Positions 1 through 14,503 of a DNA stretch of 64,000 bases are shown piece by piece; position 1 is the first letter of the stretch; every line of letters starts with the position of its first letter. Position numbers and translations under genes: made by a program. Under the pieces are notes generated by a model. That model worked only from the letters and a program-made list of their open reading frames with translations, did not search any database and was not told where the DNA came from. Source of the DNA: Aurelia coerulea (lineage: Eukaryota; Cnidaria; Scyphozoa; Semaeostomeae; Ulmaridae); NCBI GenBank assembly GCA_039566865.1, contig CM076949.1, positions 3,014,501 through 3,078,500 on the forward strand. Direction: 5' to 3'.

Positions 1-3000
1 TTCAAATACGATTCCTTGACCATATATTCATAAGATTTCAGCCATAAACTGTGTTCTGACTTGATATTTCCTGGACAAGTTTACTATCATTTGAACCTCA
101 TTAACCTGATGAGGTTTCAAATGTTTCAACAAATATACCTCGTTTTGACTGAATTGCATCAAACCAAGTTTCAAATACGATTCCTTGACCATATATTCAT
201 AAGATTTCAGCCATAAACTGTGTTCTGACTTGATATTTCCTGGACAAGTTTACTATCATTTGAACCTCATTAACTTGATGAGGTTTCAAATGTTTCAACA
301 AATATACCTCGTTTTGACTGAATTTCATCAAACCAAGTTTCAAATACGATTCCTTGACCATATATTCATAACATTTCAGCCATAAACTGTGTTCTGACTT
401 CATATTTTCTGTACAAGTTCACTATCATTTGAACCTCATTAACCTGATGAGGTTTCAAATGTTTCAACAAATATACCTCGTTTTGACTGAATTGCATCAA
501 ACCAAGTTTCAAATACGATTCCTTGACCATATATTCATAAGATTTCAGCCAAAAACTGTGTTCTGACTTGATATTTCCTAGACAAGTTACTATCATTTGA
601 ACCTCATTAACCTGATGAGGTTTCAAATGTTTCAACAAATATACCTCGTTTTGAATGAATTGCATCAAACCAAGTTTCAAATACGATTCCTTGACCATAT
701 ATTCATAAGATTTCAGCCATAAACTGTGTTCTGACTTGATATTTCCTGGACAAGTTTACTATCATTTGAACCTCATTAACCTGATGAGGTTTCAAATGTT
801 TCAACAAATATACCTCGTTTTGACTGAATTGCATCAAACCAAGTTTCAAATACGATTCCTTGACCATATATTCATAAGATTTCAGCCATAAACTGTGTTC
901 TGACTTGATATTTCCTGGACAAGTTTACTATCATTTGAACCTCATTAACTTGATGAGGTTTCAAATGTTTCAACAAATATACCTCGTTTTGACTGAATTT
1001 CATCAAACCAAGTTTCAAATACGATTCCTTGACCATATATTCATAAGATCTAAGCCATAAACTGTGTTCTGACTTGATATTTCCTGGACAAGTTTACTAT
1101 CATTTGAACCTCATTAACCAGATGAGGTTTCAAATGTTTCAACAAATATACATCGTTTTGAATGAATTGCATCAAACCAAGTTTCAAATACGATTCCTTG
1201 ACCATATATTCATAAGATTTCAGCCATAAACTGTGTTCTGACTTGATATTTCCTGGACAAGTTTACTATCACTTGAACCTCATTAACCTGATGAGGTTTC
1301 AAATGTTTCAACGAATATACCTCGTTTTGACTGAATTGCATCAAACCAAGTTTCAAATACGATTCTTTGACCATATATTCATAAGATCTCAGCCATAAAC
1401 TGTGTTCTGACTTGATATTTCCTGGACAAGTTTACTATCATTTGAACCTCATTAACTTGATGAGGTTTCAAATGTTTCAACAAATATACCTCGTTTTGAC
1501 TGAATTTCATCAAACCAAGTTTCAAATACGATTCCTTGACCATATATTCATAAGATCTCAGCCATAAACTGTGTTCTGACTTGATATTTCCTGGACAAGT
1601 TCACTATCATTTGAACCTCATTAACCTGATGAGGTTTCAAATGTTTCAACAAATATACCTCGTTTTGACTGAATTGCATCAAACCAAGTTTCAAATACGA
1701 TTCCTTGACCATATATTCATAAGATTTCAGCCATAAACTGTGTTCTGACTTGATATTTCCTGGACAAGTTTACTATCATTTGAACCTCATTAACTTGATG
1801 AGGTTTCAAATGTTTCAACAAATATACCTCGTTTTGACTGAATTGCATCAAACCAAGTTTCAAATACGATTCCTTGACCATATATTCATAAGATTTCAGC
1901 CATAAACTGTGTTCTGACTTGATATTTCCTAGACAAGTTACTATCATTTGAACCTCATTAACCTGATGAGGTTTCAAATGTTTCAACAAATATACCTCGT
2001 TTTGACTGGATTGCATCAAACCAAGTTTCAAATGCGATTCCTTGACCATATATTCATCATGTTTCAGCCGTTAACTGTGTTCTGACTTGATATTTCCTGG
2101 ACAAGTTTACTATCATTTGAACCTCATTAACCTGATGAGGTTTCAAATGTTTCAACAAATATACCTCGTTTTGACTGGATTGCATCAAACCAAGTTTCAA
2201 ATACGATTCCTTGACCATATATTCATAAGATTTCAGCCATAAACTGTGTTCTGACTTTATATTTCCTGGACAAGTTTACTATCATTTGAACCTCATTAAC
2301 CTGATGAGGTTTCAAATGTTTCAACGAATATACCTCGTTTTGACTGAATTGCATCAAACCAAGTTTCAAATACGATTCTTTGACCATATATTCATATGAT
2401 CTCAGCCATAAACTGTGTTCTGACTTGATATTTCCTGGACAAGTTTACTATCATTTGAACCTCATTAACTTGATGAGGTTTCAAATGTTTCAACAAATAT
2501 ACCTCGTTTTGACTGAATTTCATCAAACCAAGTTTCAAATACGATTCCTTGACCATATATTCATAAGATTTCAGCCATAAACTGTGTTCTGACTTGATAT
2601 TTCCTGGACAAGTTCACTATCATTTGAACCTCATTAACCTGATGAGGTTTCAAATGTTTCAACAAATATACCTCGTTTTGACTGGATTGCATCAAACCAA
2701 GTTTCAAATGCGATTCCTTGACCATATATTCATCATTTTTCAGCCGTTAACTGTGTTCTGACTTGATATTTCCTGGACAAGTTTACTATCATTTGAACCT
2801 CATTAACCTGATGAGGTTTCAAATGTTTCAACAAATATACCTCGTTTTGACTGGATTGCATCAAACCAAGTTTCAAATACGATTCCTTGACCATATATTC
2901 ATAAGACTTCAGCCATAAACTGTGTTCTGACTTGATATTTCCTGGACAAGTTTACTATCATTTGAACCTCATTAACCTGATGAGGTTTCAAATGTTTCAA

Positions 3001-6000
3001 CAAATATACCTCGTTTTGACTGAATTGCATCAAACCAAGTTTCAAATACGATTCCTTGACCATATATTCATAAGATCTCAGCCATAAACTGTGTTCTGAC
3101 TTGATATTTCCTGGACAAGTTTACTATCATTTGAACCTCATTAACTTGATGAGGTTTCAAATGTTTCAACAAATATACCTCGTTTTGACTGAATTTCATC
3201 AAACCAAGTTTCAAATACGATTCCTTGACCATATATTCATAAGATTTCAGCCATAAACTGTGTTCTGACTTGATATTTCCTGGACAAGTTTACTATCATT
3301 TGAACCTCATTAACCTGATGAGGTTTCAAATGTTTCAACAAATATACCTCGTTTTGACTGAATTGCATCAAACCAAGTTTCAAATACGATTCCTTGACCA
3401 TATATTCATAAGATTTCAGCCATAAACTGTGCTCTGACTTGATATTTCCTGGACAAGTTTACTATCACTTGAACCTCATTAACTTGATGAGGTTTCAAAT
3501 GTTTCAACGAATATACCTCGTTTTGACTGAATTGCATCAAACCAAGTTTCAAATACGATTCTTTGACCATATATTCATAAGATCTCAGCCATAAACTGTG
3601 TTCTGACTTGATATTTCCTGGACAAGTTTACTATCATTTGAACCTCATTAACTTGATGAGGTTTCAAATGTTTCAACAAATATACCTCGTTTTGACTGAA
3701 TTTCATCAAACCAAGTTTCAAATACGATTCCTTGACCATATATTCATAAGATTTCAGCCATAAACTGTGTTCTGACTTGATATTTCCTGGACAAGTTCAC
3801 TATCATTTGAACCTCATTAACCTGATGAGGTTTCAAATGTTTCAACAAATATACCTCGTTTTGACTGAATTGCATCAAACCAAGTTTCAAATACGATTCC
3901 TTGACCATATATTCATAAGATCTCAGCCATAAACTGTGTTCTGACTTGATATTTCCTGGACAAGTTTACTATCATTTGAACCTCATTAACCTGATGAGGT
4001 TTCAAATGTTTCAACAAATATACCTCGTTTTGACTGAATTGCATCAAACCAAGTTTCAAATGCGATTCCTTGACCATATATTCATAAGATTTCAGCCATA
4101 AACTGTGTTCTGACTTGATATTTCCTGGACAAGTTTACTATCACTTGAACCTCATTAACCTGATGAGGTTTCAAATGTTTCAACGAATATACCTCGTTTT
4201 GACTGAATTGCATCAAACCAAGTTTCAAATACGATTCCTTGACCATATATTCATAAGACTTCAGCCATAAACTGTGTTCTGACTTGATATTTCCTGGACA
4301 AGTTTACTATCACTTGAACCTCATTAACCTGATGAGGTTTCAAATGTTTCAACGAATATACCTCGTTTTGACTGAATTGCATCAAACCAAGTTTCAAATA
4401 CGATTCCTTGACCATATATTCATAAGATCTCAGCCATAAACTGTGTTCTGACTTGATGTTTCCTGGACAAGTTTACTATCATTTGAACCTCATTAACTTG
4501 ATGAGGTTTCAAATGTTTCAACAAATATACCTCGTTTTGACTGAATTTCATCAAACCAAGTTTCAAATACGATTCCTTGACCATATATTCATAAGATTTC
4601 AGCCATAAACTGTGTTCTGACTTGATATTTCCTGGACAAGTTTACTATCATTTGAACCTCATTAACCTGATGACGTTTCAAATGTTTCAACAAATATACC
4701 TCTTTTTGACTGGATTACATCAAACCAAGTTTCAAATGCGATTCCTTGACCATATATTCATCATTTTTCAGCCGTTAACTGTGTTCTGACTTTATATTTC
4801 CTGGACAAGTTTACTATCATTTGAACCTCATTAACCTGATGAGGTTTCAAATGTTTCAACAAATATACCTCGTTTTGACTGGATTGCATCAAACCAAGTT
4901 TCAAATACGATTCCTTGACCATATATTCATAAGATTTCAGCCATAAACTGTGTTCTGACTTGATATTTCCTGGACAAGTTTACTATCATTTGAACCTCAT
5001 TAACCTGATGAGGTTTCAAATGTTTCAACAAATATACCTCGTTTTGACTGAATTGCATCAAACCAAGTTTCAAATACGATTCCTTGACCATATATTCATA
5101 AGATCTCAGCCATAAACTGTGTTCTGACTTGATATTTCCTGGACAAGTTTACTATCATTTGAACCTCATTAACCTGATGAGGTTTCAAATGTTTCAACAA
5201 ATATACCTCGTTTTGACTGAATGTCATCAAACCAAGTTTCAAATACAATTCCTTGACCATATATTCATAAGATTTCAGCCATAAACTGTGTTCTGACTTG
5301 ATATTTCCTGGACAAGTTTACTATCATTTGAACCTCATTAACCTGATGAGGTTTCAAATGTTTCAACAAATATACCTCGTTTTGACTGAATTGCATCAAA
5401 CCAAGTTTCAAATGCGATTCCTTGACCATATATTCATAAGATTTCAGCCATAAACTGTGTTCTGACTTGATATTTCCTGGACAAGTTTACTATCATTTGA
5501 ACCTCATTAACCTGATGAGGTTTCAAATGTTTCAACAAATATACCTCGTTTTGACTGAATTGCATCAAACCAAGTTTCAAATACGATTCCTTGACCATAT
5601 ATTCATAAGATTTCAGCCATAAACTGTGTTCTGACTTGATATTTCCTGGACAAGTTTACTATCATTTGAACCTCATTAACTTGATGAGGTTTCAAATGTT
5701 TCAACAAATATACCTCGTTTTGACTGAATTGCATCAAACCAAGTTTCAAATACGATTCCTTGACCATATATTCATAAGATTTCAGCCATAAACTGTGTTC
5801 TGACTTGATATTTCCTGGACAAGTTTACTATCATTTGAACCTCATTAACCTGATGAGGTTTCAAATGTTTCAACAAATATACCTCGTTTTGACTGAATTG
5901 CATCAAACCAAGTTTCAAATACGATTCCTTGACCATATATTCATAAGATCTCAGCCATAAACTGTGTTCTGACTTGATATTTCCTGGACAAGTTTACTAT

Positions 6001-9000
6001 CATTTGAACCTCATTAACCTGATGAGGTTTCAAATGTTTCAACAAATATACCTCGTTTTGACTGAATTGCATCAAACCAAGTTTCAAATGCGATTCCTTG
6101 ACCATATATTCATAAGATTTCAGCCATAAACTGTGTTCTGACTTGATATTTCCTGGACAAGTTTACTATCATTTGAACCTCATTAACCTGATGAGGTTTC
6201 AAATGTTTCAACAAATATACCTCGTTTTGACTGAATTGCATCAAACCAAGTTTCAAATACGATTCTTTGACCATATATTCATAAGATCTCAGCCATAAAC
6301 TGTGTTCTGACTTGATATTTCCTGGACAAGTTTACTATCATTTGAACCTCATTAACTTGATGAGGTTTCAAATGTTTCAACAAATATACCTCGTTTTGAC
6401 TGAATTTCATCAAACCAAGTTTCAAATACGATTCCTTGACCATATATTCATAAGATTTCAGCCATAAACTGTGTTCTGACTTGATATTTCCTGGACAAGT
6501 TTACTATCATTTGAACCTCATTAACCTGATGAGGTTTCAAATGTTTCAACAAATATACCTCGTTTTGACTGAATTGCATCAAACCAAGTTTCAAATACGA
6601 TTCCTTGACCATATATTCATAAGATTTCAGCCATAAACTGTGTTCTGACTTGATATTTCCTGGACAAGTTCACTATCATTTGAACCTCATTAACCTGATG
6701 AGGTTTCAAATGTTTCAACAAATATACCTCGTTTTGACTGGATTGCATCAAACCAAGTTTCAAATGCGATTCCTTGACCATATATTCATCATGTTTCAGC
6801 CGTTAACTGTGTTCTGACTTGATATTTCCTGGACAAGTTTACTATCATTTGAACCTCATTAACCTGATGAGGTTTCAAATGTTTCAACAAATATACCTCG
6901 TTTTGACTGGATTGCATCAAACCAAGTTTCAAATACGATTCCTTGACCATATATTCATTATGTTTCAGCCATAAACTGTGTTCTGACTTGATATTTCCTG
7001 GACAAGTTTACTATCATTTGAACCTCATTAACCTGATGAGGTTTCAAATGTTTCAACAAATATACCTCGTTTTGACTGAATTGCATCAAACCAAGTTTCA
7101 AATACGATTCCTTGACCATATATTCATAAGATCTCAGCCATAAACTGTGTTCTGACTTGATATTTCCTGGACAAGTTTACTATCATTTGAACCTCATTAA
7201 CCTGATGAGGTTTCAAATGTTTCAACAAATATACCTCGTTTTGACTGAATTGCATCAAACCAAGTTTCAAATACGATTCCTTGACCATATATTCATAAGA
7301 TTTCAGCCATAAACTGTGTTCTGACTTGATATTTCCTGGACAAGTTTACTATCATTTGAACCTCATTAACCTGATGAGGTTTCAAATGTTTCAACAAATA
7401 TACCTCGTTTTGACTGAATTGCATCAAACCAAGTTTCAAATACGATTCCTTGACCATATATTCATAAGATTTCAGCCATAAACTGTGTTCTGACTTGATA
7501 TTTCCTGGACAAGTTTACTATCATTTGAACCTCATTAACCTGATGAGGTTTCAAATGTTTCAACAAATATACCTCGTTTTGACTGAATTGCATCAAACCA
7601 AGTTTCAAATACGATTCCTTGACCATATATTCATAAGATTTCAGCCATAAACTGTGTTCTGACTTGATATTTCCTGGACAAGTTTACTATCATTTGAACC
7701 TCATTAACCTGATGAGGTTTCAAATGTTTCAACAAATATACCTCGTTTTGACTGAATTGCATCAAACCAAGTTTCAAATACGATTCCTTGACCATATATT
7801 CATAAGATTTCAGCCATAAACTGTGTTCTGACTTGATATTTCCTGGACAAGTTTACTATCATTTGAACCTCATTAACCTGATGAGGTTTCAAATGTTTCA
7901 ACAAATATACCTCGTTTTGACTGAATTGCATCAAACCAAGTTTCAAATACGATTCCTTGACCATATATTCATAAGATTTCAGCCATAAACTGTGTTCTGA
8001 CTTGATATTTCCTGGACAAGTTTACTATCATTTGAACCTCATTAACCTGATGAGGTTTCAAATGTTTCAACAAATATACCTCGTTTTGACTGAATTGCAT
8101 CAAACCAAGTTTCAAATGCGATTCCTTGACCATATATTCATAAGATTTCAGCCATAAACTGTGTTCTGACTTGATATTTCCTGGACAAGTTTACTATCAT
8201 TTGAACCTCATTAACCTGATGAGGTTTCAAATGTTTCAACGAATATACCTCGTTTTGACTGAATTGCATCAAACCAAGTTTCAAATACGATTCTTTGACC
8301 ATATATTCATAAGATCTCAGCCATAAACTGTGTTCTGACTTGATATTTCCTGGACAAGTTTACTATCATTTGAACCTCATTAACTTGATGAGGTTTCAAA
8401 TGTTTCAACAAATATACCTCGTTTTGACTGAATTTCATCAAACCAAGTTTCAAATACGATTCCTTGACCATATATTCATAAGATTTCAGCCATAAACTGT
8501 GTTCTGACTTGATATTTCCTGGACAAGTTCACTATCATTTGAACCTCATTAACCTGATGAGGTTTCAAATGTTTCAACAAATATACCTCGTTTTGACTGA
8601 ATTGCATCAAACCAAGTTTCAAATACGATTCCTTGACCATATATTCATAAGATCTCAGCCATAAACTGTGTTCTGACTTGATATTTCCTGGACAAGTTAC
8701 TATCATTTGAACCTCATTAACCTGATGAGGTTTCAAATGTTTCAACAAATATACCTCGTTTTGACTGAATTGCATCAAACCAAGTTTCAAATACGATTCC
8801 TTGACCATATATTCATAAGATTTCAGCCAAAAACTGTGTTCTGACTTGATATTTCCTAGACAAGTTACTATCATTTGAACCTCATTAACCTGATGAGGTT
8901 TCAAATGTTTCAACAAATATACCTCGTTTTGACTGGATTGCATCAAACCAAGTTTCAAATGCGATTCCTTGACCATATATTCATCATGTTTCAGCCGTTA

Positions 9001-12000
9001 ACTGTGTTCTGACTTGATATTTCCTGGACAAGTTTACTATTATTTGAACCTCATTAACTTGATGAGGCTTCAAATGTTTCAACAAATATACCTCGTTTTG
9101 ACTGGATTGCATCAAACCAAGTTTCAAATACGATTCCTTGACCATATATTCATAAGATTTCAGCCATAAACTGTGTTCTGACTTGATATTTCCTGGACAA
9201 GTTTACTATCATTTGAACCTCATTAACCTGATGAGGTTTCAAATGTTTCAACAAATATACCTCGTTTTGACTGAATTGCATCAAACCAAGTTTCAAATAC
9301 GATTCCTTGACCATATATTCATAAGATTTCAGCCATAAACTGTGTTCTGACTTGATATTTCCTGGACAAGTTTACTATCATTTGAACCTCATTAACCTGA
9401 TGAGGTTTCAAATGTTTCAACAAATATACCTCGTTTTGACTGAATTGCATCAAACCAAGTTTCAAATACGATTCCTTGACCATATATTCATAAGATCTCA
9501 GCCATAAACTGTGTTCTGACTTGATATTTCCTGGACAAGTTTACTATCATTTGAACCTCATTAACCTGATGAGGTTTCAAATGTTTCAACAAATATACCT
9601 CGTTTTGACTGAATTGCATCAAACCAAGTTTCAAATGCGATTCCTTGACCATATATTCATAAGATTTCAGCCAAAAACTGTGTTCTGACTTGATATTTCC
9701 TGGACAAGTTACTATCATTTGAACCTCATTAACCTGATGAGGTTTCAAATGTTTCAACAAATATACCTCGTTTTGACTGGATTGCATCAAACCAAGTTTC
9801 AAATGCGATTCCTTGACCATATATTCATCATGTTTCAGCCGTTAACTGTGTTCTGACTTTATATTTCCTGGACAAGTTTACTATCATTTGAACCTCATTA
9901 ACTTGATGAGGTTTCAAATGTTTCAACAAATATACCTCGTTTTGACTGGATTGCATCAAACCAAGTTTCAAATGCGATTCCTTGACCATATATTCATCAT
10001 GTTTCAGCCGTTAACTGTGTTCTGACTTGATATTTCCTGGACAAGTTTACTATCATTTGAACCTCATTAACCTGATGAGGTTTCAAATGTTTCAACAAAT
10101 ATACCTCGTTTTGACTGGATTGCATCAAACCAAGTTTCAAATACGATTCCTTGACAATATATTCATAAGATTTCAGCCATAAACTGTGTTCTGACTTGAT
10201 ATTTCCTGGACAAGTTTACTATCATTTGAACCTCATTAACCTGATGAGGTTTCAAATGTTTCAACAAATATACCTCGTTTTGACTGAATTGCATCAAACC
10301 AAGTTTCAAATACGATTCCTTGACCATATATTCATAAGATCTCAGCCATAAACTGTGTTCTGACTTGATATTTCCTGGACAAGTTTACTATCATTTGAAC
10401 CTCATTAACTTGATGAGGTTTCAAATGTTTCAACAAATATACCTCGTTTTGACTGAATTGCATCAAACCAAGTTTCAAATACGATTCCTTGACCATATAT
10501 TCATAAGATTTCAGCCATAAACTGTGTTCTGACTTGATATTTCCTGGACAAGTTTACTATCATTTGAACCTCATTAACCTGATGAGGTTTCAAATGTTTC
10601 AACAAATATACCTCGTTTTGAATGAATTGCATCAAACCAAGTTTCAAATACAATTCCTTGACCATATATTCATAAGATCGCAGCCATAAACTGTGTTCTG
10701 ACTTGATATTTCCTGGACAAGTTTACTATCATTTGAACCTCATTAACCTGATGAGGTTTCAAATGTTTCAACAAATATACCTCGTTTTGACTGAATTGCA
10801 TCAAACCAAGTTTCAAATACAATTCCTTGACCATATATTCATCATATTTCAGCCATAAACTGTGTTCTGACTTGACATTTCCTGGACAAGTTTACTATCA
10901 TTCATTAACCTGATGAGGTTTCAAATGTTTCAACAAATATACCTCGTTTTGACTGAATTGCATCAAACCAAGTTTTAAATGCGATTCCTTGACCATGTAT
11001 TCATAAGATTTCAGCCATAAACTGTGTTCTGACTTGATATTTCCTGGACAAGTTTACTATCATTTGAACCTCATTAACCTGATGAGGTTTCAAATGTTTC
11101 AACAAATATACCTCGTTTTGACTGAATTGCATCAAACCAAGTTTCAAATACGATTCCTTGACCATATATTCATAAGATCTCAGCCATAAACTGTGTTCTG
11201 ACTTGATATTTGCTGGACAAGTTTTCTATCACTTGAACCTCATTAACCTGATGAGGTTTCAAATGTTTCAACAAATATACCTCGTTTTGACTGAATTGCA
11301 TCAAACCAAGTTTCAAATACAATTCCTTGACCATATATTCATCATATTTCAGCCATAAACTGTGTTCTGACTTGATATTTCCTGGACAAGTTTACTATCA
11401 TTTGAACCTCATTAACCTGATGAGGTTTCAAATGTTTCAACAAATATACCTCGTTTTGACTGAATTGCATCAAACCAAGTTTCAAATACAATTCCTTGAC
11501 CATATATTCATAAGATTTCAGCCATAAACTGTGTTCTGACTTGATATTTTCTGGACAAGTTTACTATCATTTGAACCTCATTAACCTGATGAGGTTTCAA
11601 ATGTTTCAACAAATATACCTCGTTTTGACTGAATTGCATCAAACCAAGTTTTAAATGCGATTCCTTGACCATGTATTCATAAGATCTCAGCCATAAACTG
11701 TGTTCTGACTTGATATTTCCTGGACAAGTTTACTATCATTTGAACCTCATTAACCTGATGAGGTTTCAAATGTTTCAACAAATATACCTCGTTTTGACTG
11801 AATTGCATCAAACCAAGTTTCAAATACGATTCCTTGACCATATATTCATAAAATCTCAGCCATAAACTGTGTTCTGACTTGATATTTCCTGGACAAGTTT
11901 ACTATCATTTGAACCTCATTAACCTGATGAGGTTTCAAATGTTTAAACAAATATACCTCGTTTTGACTGAACTGCATCAAACCAAGTTTTTAATGCGATT

Positions 12001-12485
12001 CCTTGACCATGTATTCATAAGATTGCAGCCATAAACTGTGTTCTGACTTGATATTTCCTGGACAAGTTTACTATCATTTGAACCTCATTAACCTGATGAG
12101 GTTTCAAATGTTTCAACAAATATACCTCGTTTTGACTGAATTGCATCAAACCAAGTTTCAAATACGATTCCTTGACCATATATTCATCAGCCATAACTGT
12201 GTTCTGACTTGATATTTCCTGGACAAGTTTACTATCATTTGAACCTCATTAACCTGATTTCAAATGTTTCAACAAATATACCTCGTTTTGACTGAATTGC
12301 ATCAAACCAAGTTTCAAATACGATTCCTTGATCCTATATTCATAAGATTTCAGCCATCAAATGTGTTCTGACTTCATAAGATTTGGACAAGTTTACTATC
12401 ACTTGAACCTCATTAACCTGATGAGGTTTCAAATGTTTCAAAAAATATACTTCGTTTTGACTGAATTGCATCAAACCAAGTTTCA
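1..12485. repeat. 169-bp tandem satellite array (about 74 monomers)
   Basis: The monomer beginning TTCAAATACGATTCCTTGAC recurs at 1, 170, 339 and onward, giving an exact 169-bp period. Divergence between most copies is a few percent. A minority of monomers are 168 bp because one T is lost in the run after GACAAG (near 589, 1938, 8697, 8870 and 9713). Each monomer carries an 8-bp-stem inverted repeat (AACCTCAT, 7-nt loop, ATGAGGTT). Copies at the right edge (about 10.9-12.48 kb) are visibly more degenerate, with internal deletions near 10902, 12187 and 12257, as is usual at a satellite border. The array starts before the window, so its true size is unknown. Diagnostic variants recur at exact multiples of 169 bp (see findings). 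The unit length is in the nucleosomal range typical of centromeric or heterochromatic satellites, but location on the chromosome cannot be told from here. Confidence 0.98.
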
Positions 12486-13033
12486 ATAATGTTAGAGAGT
12501 CTGGTACTCGGGGTAAGCACTGAACAGCCTGTTACTTTTCGCTAATGTCGATCAGGAAAAAAATGTGCACTTACCCCCGTCCTTTATATTTTGTTGTGCC
12601 ATTTTGATCTCGTTATCATGAAGAGGCAAAGAGAACAAGGCGCGAAACGTGAAATTGCCAAATTATCTTATTATCTGCGATCAAGGAGAAGGGAAGGATC
12701 TTGAGTTGGAAAGAAAAGTATTTTAGAGTGACAAAGAACAGCACGACATTTCAAGTTGAATAAATGATGCTTCAAACAGATCGCAGTAAATCTTTTATTC
12801 ATAAACATTCATCAGTTCAACAAAGTCCGAATCCATACTCACCTGTTCAGGTATGGAGTTCCTTGATTGCTTCAAATGTTCCTTCCATTCCATTAATGTT
12901 GGCCTATTATAGTAGTTTCGGGTATTATGGAACACTTTACGGAAACAAATTAATTGTCAGCATAATTCATGACACATTTGGCCATATACTTGGTATTAGC
13001 AATTAGGCCCAACCAAGCCCAAGCATGCGTGCT
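12486..13033. other. Unique sequence between satellite and element
   Basis: The satellite stops abruptly inside a monomer and is followed by about 550 bases in which I see no gene, RNA or repeat family shared with the rest of the window. An 80-codon open frame at 12764-13006 has no recognisable family features. Confidence 0.6.
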
Positions 13034-13042
13034 CTAATGTTT

Positions 13043-14037
13043 CGGCTTCTGTAAAATGCGGGTCCGCAGCTCCGATAAAATAAGGGTCCCACGCCAAAAT
13101 TGGTGGTGGGTCTCGTTGTGTAAGGCGTGCTACAGCGGTCGATGGGTCTTGCGAGGCTTACGCCCACTTCCTGTTTTCATCCTCGAATGCTTGCGTTCAA
13201 CCTGCTGCAAACATTTTCATCAAACTATGTCTTTGTTTATTCTCAATCAAATTAAGCAAGTTATAAAGCAAAACGAGCAAGCGGAAGTACCCTTCGGATT
13301 CCTAGAAAAAATAAACAAGTTTTCCAATGCTCAGCATTACGATATTTTGGTGATCTTCTCCCGATCTTCTCTGTGTCAAAATCTTAAAGGTCATTTTTTT
13401 CGTTATTTCACTATATCGCTATTTCGCTATTTCGTTATTTCATTTTTTCTTTGAATACCGTGCAGATGCTATTCATTGTTAGCCGTGTAAAAAGTATTGA
13501 ACGATGCATTGGGACTTCCCCATGTGAAGGGATCCCCTCCAAAGTACAAAGTTCTCCCATATTTGCATTGGAATTGAAATTCTTTGCAAGCTGTGACTCA
13601 GGATCTTTTCATTGATCAGGTACGATTTCACAATGTACCTGTATGGAAAGTGTGGCACTTGCACACCCAAGAAAAACAATATGGTATTCAAAACAGACAA
13701 TAGATAAACAATAGAGGACCCTTCTTGCACACCCGAGGTCTCGGCGAAAATTGCCCTACTTTCCATACTGGACAATGTATTCTTCTCTTTGTGACCTTTG
13801 TGACGATCTGTGTCACCATTCAATCCCATCGATGTGGGTTTCACTTGATGAATTGCAGCGATGATGAATTGTATGCCCACTATGGCAGGGTATAGAATTG
13901 CTTTATCGCTTTGTTCTGAATAAAGGGCTCCTTGCCGCATACAGTGGCCGTTTGTATTTGGCCGTGTTACCTACATTCAAAGAGACCCGCAGACCCACAT
14001 TTTATCGGACCTGCGGACCCGCATTTTACAGAAGCCG
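13043..14037. mobile_element. MULE-like non-autonomous DNA transposon, 995 bp
   Basis: The two ends are inverted repeats of about 50 bp (start CGGCTTCTGTAAAATGCGGG, end its near-perfect reverse complement finishing in CAGAAGCCG). The element is flanked by the perfect 9-bp direct repeat CTAATGTTT at 13034-13042 and 14038-14046. A 9-bp target duplication is the hallmark of the Mutator/MULE superfamily (P elements make 8 bp). The interior has two open frames (13056-13454 +, 13479-13940 -) without any transposase motif that I recognise, so the copy looks non-autonomous. Its terminus differs from the AGCATAGG families elsewhere in the window. Confidence 0.85.
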
Positions 14038-14445
14038 CTAATGTTTCATCAGTATGCTCTGATTGCTGATGGTTGTTAATAAACAAGACAAAAAAATGAA
14101 CCCGGGTCGAGTTGAGCATTATGGAACAAAACACTGTTGGGTATTTTGGAACTAAGCTATTTCTATTGTTTGTATACTGGTTAATGTATGAGATATCTCA
14201 AGAAAATGGCAGCCAGAAATTCACTTTCGTCTGATGCCTTTCATTATCAGTGATATGGAGAGTACATAAAATGCTACAGCAGCTTATAACATCGATCAAA
14301 ATATGACAGAAAAGGTATGAAGACTTGCATCAAGTGAAATTAACAAGTTTCTTTCTCATACCCAGGCCCCTAACCTTCATTTACTGAATAATGTCCCAAA
14401 ATACCCGACGCCCCATAACTTCCGAAACCCCTCTAGCCTAGTAGG

Positions 14446-14453
14446 TATAAAAG
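14446..14453 (+). promoter_or_regulatory. Candidate TATA box upstream of SMPD4-like gene
   Basis: TATAAAAG lies 51 bases upstream of the first plausible ATG (14504), a spacing that allows a start site near 14476 and a short 5' UTR. This is inferred from motif and position only. Confidence 0.4.
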
Positions 14454-14503
14454 CTCTTTGCCGCAGTAGAATTTGGAAATAAACATTACATTCTTGTCTA
14501 GAT

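Noticed and set aside
8476..8976. Repeat protein of 166 aa on the minus strand of the satellite
   Set aside because: Frame stays open only because two monomers are 168 bp; no start or stop context is conserved across the array.
1..12485. Hammerhead ribozyme in the satellite (each monomer has CCTGATGAGG).
   Set aside because: The core needs CTGATGA and a following GAAA plus a cleavage triplet; the plus-strand monomer contains no GAAA at all, and the minus strand lacks CTGATGA. The match is part of the AACCTCAT/ATGAGGTT inverted repeat.
1..12485. CRISPR array
   Set aside because: The unit is a continuous 169-bp repeat without distinct spacers, next to intron-bearing animal genes.
13056..13940. 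Two open frames inside the 995-bp element as transposase genes
   Set aside because: No DDE/DDD, zinc-finger or other transposase motif could be seen, and composition is not coding-like.
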